The position numbers were made by a program, and so were the translations under genes. Source: Candidatus Poseidoniaceae archaeon (lineage in GTDB: Archaea > Thermoplasmatota > Poseidoniia > Poseidoniales > Poseidoniaceae). From it: 64,000 bases of DNA. The notes below the pieces were generated by a model. That model did no database searches. It had not been told where the DNA came from and saw only the letters and a program-made list of their open reading frames with translations. The stretch lies in the NCBI GenBank assembly GCA_938075675.1, contig CALJHE010000005.1, positions 1 through 64,000 on the forward strand, written 5' to 3'. Position 1 is the first letter of the stretch. Every line of letters starts with the position of its first letter. Shown here piece after piece: positions 1 to 9,666 of this stretch.

Positions 1-1
1 T

Positions 2-328
2 GCTGCCTGTATTGGTGCTGACTTTGCAAAGGTCAACTACCCTCGCGCATTCGAAGGAATGACCCAACCGGAATCCCTCGCCATCGCTGCACAGGCTGCT
101 GGACGAACTGGAATTATTTGCTCCGGCGGTGGTTCTCTTCCTGCTTTGGAATTCTTGGAACGCCTTCACGCTCAAATGAGTGTTGGCGATTGCATGGGTG
201 CAGCAACCGGCCGTAACATTCACCAAAGAGACACTGAGTCTGCAGTGCGTATGACTGCTGCTTGCCACGCCATCATCTGTGAAGGTGCATCTGTGGAACA
301 AGCCATGGCCATCTTTGAAGGAAACTGA
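2..328 (+). CDS. C-terminal part of a class I aldolase (DeoC/LacD/archaeal Fba-like), truncated by window start
   Basis: Open frame continues upstream of ATG 59 to the window edge (AACIGADFAKVNYPRAFEGMTQPESLAIAAQAAGRTGIICSGGG...GAATGRNIHQ). ADFAKVNYP, SGG and GRN(I/V)(F/H)Q pattern resembles archaeal class I FBP aldolases. Confidence 0.6.
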   Translation, partial: AACIGADFAKVNYPRAFEGMTQPESLAIAAQAAGRTGIICSGGGSLPALEFLERLHAQMSVGDCMGAATGRNIHQRDTESAVRMTAACHAIICEGASVEQAMAIFEGN

Positions 329-381
329 TTCGTCCGGGTTGATGCCAGTTCTCTTGGAGGAGGGTGATTTGAATTCACTCA

Positions 382-669
382 TTACGGTAGAACGTAAACG
401 TATACTGCATAGAAAAAGAGAAAGTTAAACACAACAATGATTGCAATTAACCACCGCTTTTTGCGTTTCGTAAGTGTAACTTGATCAACTGACTCGACGG
501 GCTCAGAATCCGCCGTATCCGAAGAGGCAGGATTACCAAACGGCGCAATGAATGCAGTATTCCAACTTTCCTTTTTCAAAAAGCGCTGGAACAGGGTACC
601 AAGAACTGATGCGACGAAGACGAGAAACGAAACAGCGCCACAGAGAAAGCCAATGAATTCCGTGTCCAT
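382..669 (-). CDS. small membrane protein, hypothetical (two hydrophobic segments)
   Basis: 95-aa ORF with N- and C-terminal hydrophobic helices; no recognised family. Confidence 0.5.
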   Translation of the reverse strand: MDTEFIGFLCGAVSFLVFVASVLGTLFQRFLKKESWNTAFIAPFGNPASSDTADSEPVESVDQVTLTKRKKRWLIAIIVVFNFLFFYAVYVYVLP

Positions 670-765
670 GGCATGGTTTCGAGCATTTGCGATTTAAACT
701 ACATGCCGGAACGGCATATTTTGGCCTAATTCCGACCCTGGTGGAAGATGGTGTAAGTAGAAAAC

Positions 766-2040
766 TCATGTTCCGACGGTGTAGTCGTCAAGGTAAGCGA
801 GTTGAGCATCGGTCAAGACATCGATGCTAAAACCGAGTGTGTCAAGTTTCGTGGTTGCCAAGTCTTGGTCTTGCTCCTTCGTAATATCATAAACTTCCTT
901 ACCCATCGAAGAACCTTCCTTTGCCAAGCGGCAAAGCGAGAGGAATTGGTTAGCAAAGGACATGTCCATCACTTCAGACGGGTGACCCTCTGCTGCTGCG
1001 AGGTTGACCAATCGGCCCCGTGCAAGCAAGAAGACACGTCGACCGTCGGGCATGAGGAATTCCTCGTTGTTTGGACGAATCGTTCGAACGGAGGTTGCTC
1101 GATCTTCCAAATCAGTAATTTTGATTTCACAGTCGTAGTGACCGGTGTTGGCAATGATTGCTCCGTCTTTCATCGAATCAAAGTGAACACCGGTAATGAC
1201 GTCTTCCATTCCGGTTGCGGTACAGAAAATGTCGCCAATCTTCGCTGCCTCATCCATGGTCATGACGCTGTATCCTTCCATGACTGCTCGCAGTGCTGGG
1301 AGAGGGTCAACTTCAGTGATGACGACATTCGCACCCATTCCACGAGCACGCATAGCAAGTCCACTTCCACAGTGACCAAATCCAGCGACGACGAATGTCT
1401 TCCCTGCAATCAGTACTGATGTCGCTCGAAGAATACCGTCAATGGTTGATTGGCCGGTACCGTAAACGTTGTCGAAATCCCACTTGGTCACTGCGTCGTT
1501 GACGGCGATGACTGGGTAACGAAGGTCGCCGGCTGCTGCCATTGCACGAAGTCGGTGAACTCCAGTGGTTGTTTCTTCGGTACCGCCAATGACACCAGGT
1601 GCATATTCCTGCTTGTCAGTGTGAACACGGACAATCAAATCTGCACCGTCATCGAGCGTGAGGGTCGGCTTGAACTCAAGTGTTCGGTCGATGCACCAAT
1701 AGAAATCGTCACTGGATTGACCGTGCCAAGCGTGGACAGAGAATCCTTCAGAGGCAAGCCATGCGGCTACCTCATCTTGTGTTGAGAGAGGGTTGCATCC
1801 CGACCAAGAGATTTCGGCACCTGCTGCTCGGATTGTTTCAATGAGAACTGCGGTTTCTTTGGTGACGTGAAGGCATCCTGCAACGCGCATTCCAGCAAGA
1901 GGTTTGGTGCGCTCAGCTTCTTCCTTGATTTTGGCCATAACCGGCATACGGGCTCGTGCCCAATCAACGAGAAGTGCTCCTTGTTCAGCCAAATTAATGT
2001 CGCGGACGGTGTATTTCTCAGTCTTATCCAAGTTATCCAT
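766..2040 (-). CDS. ahcY: adenosylhomocysteinase
   Basis: 424 aa; NAD-binding GFGHCGSGLAMRARGMGANVVITEVDP, AGCLHVTKETAVLIETIRAAGAEISWSGCNPLSTQDEVAA, typical C-terminus LDDYTVGT-like. Confidence 0.95.
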   Translation of the reverse strand: MDNLDKTEKYTVRDINLAEQGALLVDWARARMPVMAKIKEEAERTKPLAGMRVAGCLHVTKETAVLIETIRAAGAEISWSGCNPLSTQDEVAAWLASEGFSVHAWHGQSSDDFYWCIDRTLEFKPTLTLDDGADLIVRVHTDKQEYAPGVIGGTEETTTGVHRLRAMAAAGDLRYPVIAVNDAVTKWDFDNVYGTGQSTIDGILRATSVLIAGKTFVVAGFGHCGSGLAMRARGMGANVVITEVDPLPALRAVMEGYSVMTMDEAAKIGDIFCTATGMEDVITGVHFDSMKDGAIIANTGHYDCEIKITDLEDRATSVRTIRPNNEEFLMPDGRRVFLLARGRLVNLAAAEGHPSEVMDMSFANQFLSLCRLAKEGSSMGKEVYDITKEQDQDLATTKLDTLGFSIDVLTDAQLAYLDDYTVGT

Positions 2041-2119
2041 GCCGTGCCCAAATACTCATCCCTATTGAATCCCTCGTCCAAGGGATATGGTGGTAGAAAG
2101 GCCTGAACCATTCGCCGAT

Positions 2120-2449
2120 TCACAGAGAACGGTTAGTACTGTTACTGGTGGTAACATTACCGTCGTTATCGATGATGATCGGAGTGCCTTCTTGCCATCC
2201 AGGGCAGTTCGAAGAGACCCAGTTACGGGTTGCCCATTCGCAAATGTCGTATCCGCCGGAAAGAATACCTGAGCGCTTGATGTATCCAACTTTGACGATG
2301 TCTTTGTCCTTGGAGAGCACGTTACCGAGCTGTTGGCTGGTGGTGCCGTGGCGCATGGTGCTGTTGATGTGCTCCAGAATCTCGGCGGTGTTACGCGGTC
2401 GGTCTCCTAAGAATTTCTTTATCTTCTCTCTGATTCTGGTTGTTTTCAT
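2120..2449 (-). CDS. small winged-helix-like DNA-binding protein, hypothetical
   Basis: 109 aa, KTTRIREKIKKFLGDRPRNTAEILEHINSTMRHGTTSQQLGNVLSKDKDIVKVGY resembles wHTH. Confidence 0.5.
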   Translation of the reverse strand: MKTTRIREKIKKFLGDRPRNTAEILEHINSTMRHGTTSQQLGNVLSKDKDIVKVGYIKRSGILSGGYDICEWATRNWVSSNCPGWQEGTPIIIDNDGNVTTSNSTNRSL

Positions 2450-2712
2450 GTGTATTTCCTCCTGTCATGAGGCCTTCTCCCGTAGAGGGTTGGGGCCACT
2501 AAGACAGATGACCGAGGGTGCTGATATAACCCTTCCCGTAGAAAATTGATTATAGTTACATTTCGTATGCAAATAGGGTGTTATTTTCACACCTTCTTTT
2601 CCGCATGTAAGTAAAAACCAACTATCTCCAGTGGAAATGTGTAACTAAATGTAACTATTAAGCACTCTAAACTGTAACATTTAACAAGGAGAGGCAGTAA
2701 CCGACGCACAAG

Positions 2713-5244
2713 GTGACTTTGGTGTCAGCAAAACAGATTCGGAGCGGCCATCAACGGCGTGTTCTGAATTGGCTGATAGATGGCAGTGGCACGGTTTCCA
2801 GTATTGCTGAATCACTTCACTTGCGAATGCCCCACGCTTCATTGGCCCTTCGACAATTACGAGAGCGAGGAGAAGTCAGTAGGGACGAGCAGGGGAGCAT
2901 CAGAGGTGCTCAACACCGGCTCAACGAAGCAGGGCGAGCCAGATTAACCGAAGATGCTCTGGCCAGAGCTCGCAAACATATATCGCAACGACCCACACAA
3001 GCAGAAGCCATCGTGTTGGGTCTCGATGGACCTCACGTTCTGCTTGGTTATGTGAAACCTCCACGATCAAGACTCCTGTCTTTGCCAAACCAAGGCATTA
3101 CCGATGGTGAGAGCAGACCACCATTCTCCAGCGGAAGGCAAGGGGGGCGTTGGGCCGTTCAAAGAAATGAAGAAATTCAATGGTACACGCTCAATCAGTT
3201 TGAGTCAACTGAACCTCCTCGCTCACAACCAACAAGAGGAACGCTCACGGAATGGACCGCAGAAGTGGATCGCATTGGCTTGGTTCGAGCGACACTGATC
3301 GATTCACAGCACGAATGGTTGCTGAGCCCAGGGACATGGTTCAAAGAACCGGAAAAGGCTGCGGACTTACCCTCTCTACTCACCCAAGGCGAGTTCACAC
3401 TCGGAACCGCAACAGGAACGGATTTGCGAATCTCTCCAAAAACCGGCATTCATGCTCATCTCACCGTTGCAGTCAATCGTTCGCTCGCACTCAATGCCAT
3501 GAGTGCAGGTGCGTTGGTGTTTGAGGACCGGTCGCAGCAGCGTTCAAACCGTCACCTTCCCCTTGATGCGATTCGATATTGGTTACGCTCGCGACATCCA
3601 AGAATGTCCGAAGAGAAAAGAAACATGAAATTCAAAGAATTAACAAGATATTTACTCAATGAGACGGGTTCAACTCCACCACTGGCAGTTCAACGGCAAT
3701 TGCTAACCGATTTTGGTAGAGTTGAATGGCTTGAATCGAACAACATGAGCAACATCAATTTTTCTGGCACTTCGGCCAAAGGGGCTGAAGCATTACTGGA
3801 ATGGTTCGCATTTGATTCCAACAAAGAGTGTGTCATTGAATGGCCATATCCTGTCGAAGAGAACAAAGAGATTCTCGAACAAATACTTGCCACTGGCCGA
3901 TGCCGCATCTTGGTGACATCGGAAGGCGAACATCAAAAATTGAGATCGACGACCGCCGTTATTCGAAGCGAAAAGGCATTGACAAAGGCTGTCATTCAAT
4001 TGGGGAGGGGCATGAACATTCCACTCTCGTTTTTGCAAGTACCAATGGAAAGAACTTCACAAACTGTGCATGAACGAGTTCCATCTTCCGCCGTTGAGTT
4101 GATGTCGGCATGGGAGAAGGACGATGGTTTCGACCAAAACTTGTTTTCAGAAACCGAAATGGACCTTGAACGACAGAAATTGATTTGGAAAGCGCTCGCC
4201 TTATATCCACAAGGAGATGAGCAATGGGCCAATTTGAATGAGAGCAGTATTCCATTGGCAGCGTGGATTGCAACACCGCAGCAACACCGAACTTCGCGAT
4301 GGATTCGTTTACGTTCAGTTTTACCTTCCGGATGGGCAGATTTGTTACCCATCGAACAATGCGAAACGGCAACGCTCATCAGCGCCATGCCCAAGGCATC
4401 ACCAGAATGGACCCTGCAAGCACTTGAGAAAACACGTCAACGTTTCACAAATAACATTGAATCCATTCTCAAGTATCAACACTTCTTGGAGAACGATGAA
4501 CTTGGTTCATGGATGGCTACTTCGCTCCTCCTATCGGCGAATCAAATGCCTGAGGAATTCCATGAATTGATTGAAAAATCGTGTATCTCTTGGCTTGATG
4601 CTCCACATCATACGCTGAGGGTGCTCGAATCATTGTTTCCAATCGGCACACCGTTGCCTGACCACATCGAAAATTGTTTGGTGAAATGTAAGGCTGCAGC
4701 AAAACTCCACCCTCAAGACTCAAACCTCTATGTTTGGGGGACATTACTTCACCACATGGAATCGGATGAACCAATGACTCCAGAATTCCTTCGTCAAGTC
4801 ATGAGTTTACTTCCATCGTCTTGGTGGAGAGCGTGGGCGAGTGAATGGTTGCAGATTCAGTTATCGTCAACATCTGGACGTCGATGGTTGGCATCAACTG
4901 TTTTGCCTTGGCCGGCACTGCTGGCACGACCAACTGGGGAGCGCGGTGGATTGCCGGCATGGTCGACCTCTTATCCATCACGGCGAATCGTACTCGATGA
5001 CGTGTTGCATATTCTGTTGCTTGAAGACCATGATGGGAAACCAGCACTCCTCGATGTCTATGACATGTTGGCCACTTCTGAACGCAATGAACCGGTGCAT
5101 TATGGGCGTACACATCCACTGGTGGGTTGGCTTGCTCGACCTGTTGAGTCCTGGCCTGCAATGGGGTTGGATGTTTTGTTGCAAGGAGAGCCTGAAGTCG
5201 GTGCATTACTCTACGCTCGCTCATTTTCTTCAAAATTAGAATGA
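2713..5244 (+). CDS. large protein with N-terminal HTH-like domain, otherwise unrecognised
   Basis: 843-aa ORF; N-terminus (HQRRVLNWLIDGSGTVSSIAESLHLRMPHASLALRQLRERGEV) reads as winged helix; remainder has no motif I recognise. Confidence 0.7.
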   Translation: MTLVSAKQIRSGHQRRVLNWLIDGSGTVSSIAESLHLRMPHASLALRQLRERGEVSRDEQGSIRGAQHRLNEAGRARLTEDALARARKHISQRPTQAEAIVLGLDGPHVLLGYVKPPRSRLLSLPNQGITDGESRPPFSSGRQGGRWAVQRNEEIQWYTLNQFESTEPPRSQPTRGTLTEWTAEVDRIGLVRATLIDSQHEWLLSPGTWFKEPEKAADLPSLLTQGEFTLGTATGTDLRISPKTGIHAHLTVAVNRSLALNAMSAGALVFEDRSQQRSNRHLPLDAIRYWLRSRHPRMSEEKRNMKFKELTRYLLNETGSTPPLAVQRQLLTDFGRVEWLESNNMSNINFSGTSAKGAEALLEWFAFDSNKECVIEWPYPVEENKEILEQILATGRCRILVTSEGEHQKLRSTTAVIRSEKALTKAVIQLGRGMNIPLSFLQVPMERTSQTVHERVPSSAVELMSAWEKDDGFDQNLFSETEMDLERQKLIWKALALYPQGDEQWANLNESSIPLAAWIATPQQHRTSRWIRLRSVLPSGWADLLPIEQCETATLISAMPKASPEWTLQALEKTRQRFTNNIESILKYQHFLENDELGSWMATSLLLSANQMPEEFHELIEKSCISWLDAPHHTLRVLESLFPIGTPLPDHIENCLVKCKAAAKLHPQDSNLYVWGTLLHHMESDEPMTPEFLRQVMSLLPSSWWRAWASEWLQIQLSSTSGRRWLASTVLPWPALLARPTGERGGLPAWSTSYPSRRIVLDDVLHILLLEDHDGKPALLDVYDMLATSERNEPVHYGRTHPLVGWLARPVESWPAMGLDVLLQGEPEVGALLYARSFSSKLE

Positions 5245-5260
5245 TTCGATGATTTGAAAA

Positions 5261-5560
5261 GGGGTCGGCAGGTGGATTGCTTGCCGTACCCGCAACATCT
5301 GGCAGAGCTACTGTGAAATTGCTGTGAAGTCTGATACCAATGGTACGGTCCGCTATCGAAGACTGAAGTGACCCCTCGGGGAATGACCTTCGGTGCAAAG
5401 CGGTAAACCAACCGGTAGGTAAATGGGTCCTTGTGCGACGACAGGATGAACACAAGACAACCAACCTATTGGACAGCATAAGCCCTGACGCTGGGTCAGG
5501 CCCTCGAGCTTTGCGATGAAAAGGGCCGTTACGCGTCGGGGTACAGCTCCTGCTGACTCT
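5261..5560 (+). ncRNA. probable structured RNA of ~300 nt, family unresolved (RNase P RNA considered)
   Basis: ~390-bp gap without a convincing ORF. Terminal strands 5261-5272 (ggggtcggcagg) and 5549-5560 (cctgctgactct) pair as a continuous 12-bp helix with G-U pairs. Internal hairpins: ccccTCgggg, acc-UUCG-ggu, CTTGTG...CACAAG, CCTGAC-gctgg-GTCAGG. Contains GGTAAACC...CCGG...AAATGGG reminiscent of RNase P. Strand is inferred. Confidence 0.5.
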
Positions 5561-5635
5561 ATCTCATGCCAAACTGCGTTGTTTTCCTCAATTTGAGGCG
5601 ATGCAATCAAAGAGCCGATTACTCCACAACGGATT

Positions 5636-6655
5636 ATGACCTCCACTCGGCGTTTTCGCTGTTGCCTCGTCGGGGGGACGTTTGACCGTCTCCATGCAGG
5701 TCATCGCTTGCTGTTGAATGCTGCAAGCAAGGATGCAGAACAGGTCGAAATTCACATCACATCGGATTCAATGGCCGAATCAAAATCTCCATTTGTTCAA
5801 TCCTTTGAAGACCGTCGTAACGAATTACTCAATTGGGCAGATGCTCAATCTGGCTGCAAAATAACCGTTCACCAATTGAACGATAACTTCGGCCCAGCAC
5901 CAAAGCATTCGGTTGCTGACGCTATTGTGGCCACTCCTGAAACTCAGGGCATGTGCATTGCAATCAATGAACAGCGTAAGTCCAACGGATTGTCACCGCT
6001 TGAGATCATCGAAGTAATGCATCTGGATGGTTTTGAAGGAGGTATCATCAGTTCTTCTGCCGTACGAAACGGCCACATGGACCGTGAAGGCCACCCATGG
6101 ATGCCAATGGGACTGCGTCAAGCCAATCTCCGTATGGCTCCGGCGCTGGACAATGAACTCAAAACCCCAATGGGGGTTCTGTTCAAGGGTCCAGAAGATG
6201 ACCCTGAAATTGGCATGGCTGCTGCTTTGGATGGCTTACCTTCACCGCATGGAGCGATCATTACCGTAGGTGATGTCACCACCAAAACAATGCTCGACAT
6301 GGGCTTAACTCCAGACGTTGCACTCATCGATGGCCAAACAAAGCGAACTGAGTTAGAAGAGGATTTGAAGGTCAATACCAAGCGGTTCCATCACCATTTG
6401 ACTGCTGTCAATCCGGCTGGGCTTCTCACCCCATCACTCAATCAGGCTATTGCTCAAGCACTCGTAGCCGAGGAATCTGTCGTTTTAGAAGTGGACGGCG
6501 AAGAAGATTTGGCACCGCTGGTGATACATTGCTTGGCCCCAATTGGTACAGTCGTCATGTACGGACAACCACGAACTGGGGTTGTTCTGCAGTATACTAC
6601 ATTGGCAGTTAAACAGCGGTGTCGTCACCTCATCTCCTTGTTTGAGGTGGTATAA
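5636..6655 (+). CDS. fusion of archaeal-type phosphopantetheine adenylyltransferase and DUF359 (GTP-dependent dephospho-CoA kinase)
   Basis: N-term GGTFDRLHAGHRLLL nucleotidyltransferase motif and ISSSAVRNG; C-term VGDVTTKTMLDMGLTPDVALIDGQTKR...NPAGLLTPSLNQAIAQAL...VDGEEDLAPLVIHCLAPIGTVVMYGQPRTGVV matches DUF359 pattern. Confidence 0.9.
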   Translation: MTSTRRFRCCLVGGTFDRLHAGHRLLLNAASKDAEQVEIHITSDSMAESKSPFVQSFEDRRNELLNWADAQSGCKITVHQLNDNFGPAPKHSVADAIVATPETQGMCIAINEQRKSNGLSPLEIIEVMHLDGFEGGIISSSAVRNGHMDREGHPWMPMGLRQANLRMAPALDNELKTPMGVLFKGPEDDPEIGMAAALDGLPSPHGAIITVGDVTTKTMLDMGLTPDVALIDGQTKRTELEEDLKVNTKRFHHHLTAVNPAGLLTPSLNQAIAQALVAEESVVLEVDGEEDLAPLVIHCLAPIGTVVMYGQPRTGVVLQYTTLAVKQRCRHLISLFEVV

Positions 6656-7782
6656 TGCCTGGCCAAAATCCGATGGTCAGCCTTACCGTGTGCGTCCGAG
6701 ACGGCGTGGATTGGGTCGATGGCTGTATTGAATCACTCAAAGCCCAAACATACCGACCCATCGAGATTGTTGCTGTCGATGATGGCTCAAGTGATGGCTC
6801 GAAAGAAAAATTGCTCGCATGGCACGACCTTGAGGCTGAAGTTCCTACACGCATCTTGACACAAGAGCCCAAAGGTCTCTCGTCTGGCCGTCAATGGGCA
6901 TTGGATGAATCAAAAGGCGATTGGATTGCCATAACGGATATTGATGTGCGCCCCGAACCGGACTGGATTGCCAAACTTGTCGAAAATGTACAACCGATCG
7001 ATGAAAGTGAGAAAGTTGTTGCAATCACTGGGCGCACTGTTTTCGAGCACGAAGGAGATATCGTGAGCCGTGTTCGTTCGATGGAAATCGCCACGAAATA
7101 CCGTTCAAGGCCACGCCGAACCAGTTTAGCCAACGGCCCATGTTCTATGTTTGAACGAGAAAGTCTTCTGGCAATTGGAGGATTTGACCCTGAATGGTAT
7201 CACGCCGAAGATATGGAGGTGAGCCTCCGCTTGATATCTGATGGTGGAACGATTGTCTATGCACCGGATGCTGTTGTTCATCACGTCCCTGAACTCGAGT
7301 CTTCACGGTTCCTTGCCAAGCGATGTAGAGACGCTCGCGCTCACATGCGTATTGTTCGACATTATCCACGGCGAAAGCGGAGCGGACCGGATTTAGATTT
7401 CATCGGGAGTTCAACAGTCGTACTGGTGGTCTTTCCAATGTGGCTCATGGCTTTACTGACCGGTATTCCTTTTCTGACATCGTTCGCCACTCAACCGAAT
7501 TGGTCATGGGAAGAAGCACAAACCTGGTGGCAAACAAAATTGTTGTTGTTCACCTTGTTGTTGATGCTTATTCATGAAATTATTCTTTGGCGAGGACCGT
7601 TGGGTGTTGTCAACCGTGGTGCTTTGAAAGCAGGTAAGTTCTCCGTCTTTGAAATATTCAAGATTCGTAATTTGACGATGCGTTGGAGTATTGCACTGTG
7701 GAAAGGATTAGCTCTTGGAATGAAAGATGCATTCCAAGGTAAAAACGGTCACAGACCACTGCTTAGAAAACAACGCAAGTGA
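6655..7782 (+). CDS. family 2 glycosyltransferase with C-terminal membrane helices
   Basis: VSLTVCVRDGVDWVDGCIESLKAQTYRPIEIVAVDDGSSDGS...ITDIDVRPEPDW; C-terminal hydrophobic segments. Confidence 0.9.
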   Translation: MPGQNPMVSLTVCVRDGVDWVDGCIESLKAQTYRPIEIVAVDDGSSDGSKEKLLAWHDLEAEVPTRILTQEPKGLSSGRQWALDESKGDWIAITDIDVRPEPDWIAKLVENVQPIDESEKVVAITGRTVFEHEGDIVSRVRSMEIATKYRSRPRRTSLANGPCSMFERESLLAIGGFDPEWYHAEDMEVSLRLISDGGTIVYAPDAVVHHVPELESSRFLAKRCRDARAHMRIVRHYPRRKRSGPDLDFIGSSTVVLVVFPMWLMALLTGIPFLTSFATQPNWSWEEAQTWWQTKLLLFTLLLMLIHEIILWRGPLGVVNRGALKAGKFSVFEIFKIRNLTMRWSIALWKGLALGMKDAFQGKNGHRPLLRKQRK

Positions 7783-7784
7783 AC

Positions 7785-8351
7785 TCAATCCAAATTGTCG
7801 TCGCCTTCAGGAGCGTTGGCTGCCATGAGTAGACCAAGTCCGAGAGCGATAAATGCGATGCTTACGGAGTATACACCAACATCAACCCATCCTGTGTTAA
7901 CTATTCCGTAGTAGAAGTAGAAAACGATTCCGAGCAAGAGAGACCAAGCACCGAAGAGCTTGTTCCAACCACCGACATCAGGGTCGACCAAAGCAGGCCA
8001 TGTGTCGTTGATGAGGATGCTCTTGAACCAACCTGCGATTCCAGATTCGTCGTTGCCGAAAGTTCGAAGGCCGAGACCAGCCAATGCAACACATAGTCCG
8101 ATGAAAATGAAGTCAGAAAGTACAACTTGAACTCCTTCTGATTTGGGTTCGAAAGCGGTGTTTGTAGCCTCGAAGGTCAACAATCCGCCCCAGGAAATAT
8201 GGTAGTTCGGGTGAACATGGCCAAGAATATTCATGACCGCCAAGAAGATACCAAGGATACCGATACATGTGTACCAGTTTGCCATAGTGCGAGATGGGTT
8301 CAACAACATCGAAACAATGGAGTTGTCAGCGTCGCTGTGTTCTGTGCTCAT
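7785..8351 (-). CDS. membrane protein, hypothetical
   Basis: Several TM segments; likely start at internal Met (MSTEHSDADNS, 8351) rather than 8393. Confidence 0.65.
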   Translation of the reverse strand: MSTEHSDADNSIVSMLLNPSRTMANWYTCIGILGIFLAVMNILGHVHPNYHISWGGLLTFEATNTAFEPKSEGVQVVLSDFIFIGLCVALAGLGLRTFGNDESGIAGWFKSILINDTWPALVDPDVGGWNKLFGAWSLLLGIVFYFYYGIVNTGWVDVGVYSVSIAFIALGLGLLMAANAPEGDDNLD

Positions 8352-8424
8352 ATTCCGCCCACCTACCTTTTGGATATAAGCACACCGAAGCATTCAGAAT
8401 TGCATCTTTTGGTAAGATATGCTC

Positions 8425-9666
8425 TCAGAGTCGCGATTGGTGGCGGTAAGGTCGAAGGAAAACTTCTTCCATTTCCGACTCGGATTCGACCATAATCGCT
8501 TCAGCATCAACGTTGTTTGGGATGCAGGAATTGATTTGCTTTGAACGACCGTATCGTCCTTTGCTGATTGTTCGGGCTGTGACCAGTCCGAGCATGTCAA
8601 GATTAGAGATGAGGCCGGAAACTCTGCGTTGCGTCAACGCATTGTGCCCAATGTATCGGCAAGCTTGTTGGTAAACATCGTACACTTCACCGGTCTGAAT
8701 ATTGCGAAGGCCGTTCTTCTCATTGAGGAGAACGGAGGCAAGAACAAGTTTCTGTTGGCTTGGAAGTGAAGAGATGACAGGGATCATCTGGTCCCGCTCG
8801 ATTTGGTGTTGAGCCATACGAACATGGCGTTGAGTTACGATTGAATCGCCGCTCTGTTCTGCTTTTTCGGTAGAGACTCTCAACAAATCCAATGCGCAAC
8901 GAGCATCACCGTGTTCTTGGGCTGCCAGTGCTGCGCATAATGCGATAACACCGTCGTCAAGAATTTCTTCCTTAAGCGAACCTTCGGAGCGTTGGCGCAA
9001 GATATCCTGAAGTTGGCCTGCATCGTACGGATTGAAAACAATGTCAAGTTGTCCGAGTCGAGAGCGAACACGAGGGTCAAGGAAATCTGTGAACTTCAAA
9101 TCGTTCGAAATACCAATGACGCATGTGCGAGCAGATTTCAACGAAGCATTGAGGCTGGTCAGGTTGTACAGGAGGTCATCACCCGCTTTACGAACCAAAT
9201 GGTCGATTTCGTCGAGAACCAGAATGTAAACGCCGCCTTTTTCGTCCATTCGACGAACAAGTTCACCGAAAACGCGGTCAGTAGGCCAACCTGTGAAAGG
9301 AATCTCATCGATTTCGTGTTCTTCACGCAACGAGTTACCAAGGTGGCTCAACACCCGGTATTGCGTGTCGATTTGTCGGCAATTCACCATGATTGAGCGT
9401 ACGGCTCGGTTCTTTTCTGCTCCCTTCTCTTCGAGTTGGTTGCAGACGAATTTGGTTACTGCTGTTTTTCCAGCACCTGTTACACCGTAGAGGGTCATGT
9501 TGGAAGGGATTTGACCGTTCAATGCTTCAACCAAATTAAAAGCGATTGCTTCAATTTCCTTCTCTCGATGAGGAAGGTTTTCTGGAAGGTGGTCGTGACG
9601 TAGTTTTTCCTTGTTCAAGAACAGTGTTTGCCGTGAGAGAAAATCATCAAAAATGTTTCTGCTCAT
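8425..9666 (-). CDS. cdc6: ORC1-type DNA replication initiator (Orc1/Cdc6, AAA+)
   Basis: YGVTGAGKTAVTKFV Walker A, ILVLDEIDHLVRKAGDDLLYNL Walker B, GISNDLKF sensor 1, C-terminal winged helix. Confidence 0.95.
   Translation of the reverse strand: MSRNIFDDFLSRQTLFLNKEKLRHDHLPENLPHREKEIEAIAFNLVEALNGQIPSNMTLYGVTGAGKTAVTKFVCNQLEEKGAEKNRAVRSIMVNCRQIDTQYRVLSHLGNSLREEHEIDEIPFTGWPTDRVFGELVRRMDEKGGVYILVLDEIDHLVRKAGDDLLYNLTSLNASLKSARTCVIGISNDLKFTDFLDPRVRSRLGQLDIVFNPYDAGQLQDILRQRSEGSLKEEILDDGVIALCAALAAQEHGDARCALDLLRVSTEKAEQSGDSIVTQRHVRMAQHQIERDQMIPVISSLPSQQKLVLASVLLNEKNGLRNIQTGEVYDVYQQACRYIGHNALTQRRVSGLISNLDMLGLVTARTISKGRYGRSKQINSCIPNNVDAEAIMVESESEMEEVFLRPYRHQSRL

Noticed and set aside
802-1419. 205-aa + strand ORF within ahcY
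   Set aside because: Antisense to adenosylhomocysteinase; Cys/His/Val-rich composition typical of shadow ORFs.
4799-5479. 226-aa - strand ORF spanning the end of the 843-aa gene and the RNA candidate
   Set aside because: Low-complexity, no recognisable domain, antisense to a longer ORF and overlapping strong RNA secondary structure.
5261-5560. Definite RNase P RNA call
   Set aside because: Only weak motif resemblance; CR-I (GAGGAAAGUC) not located, so kept as unresolved structured RNA.
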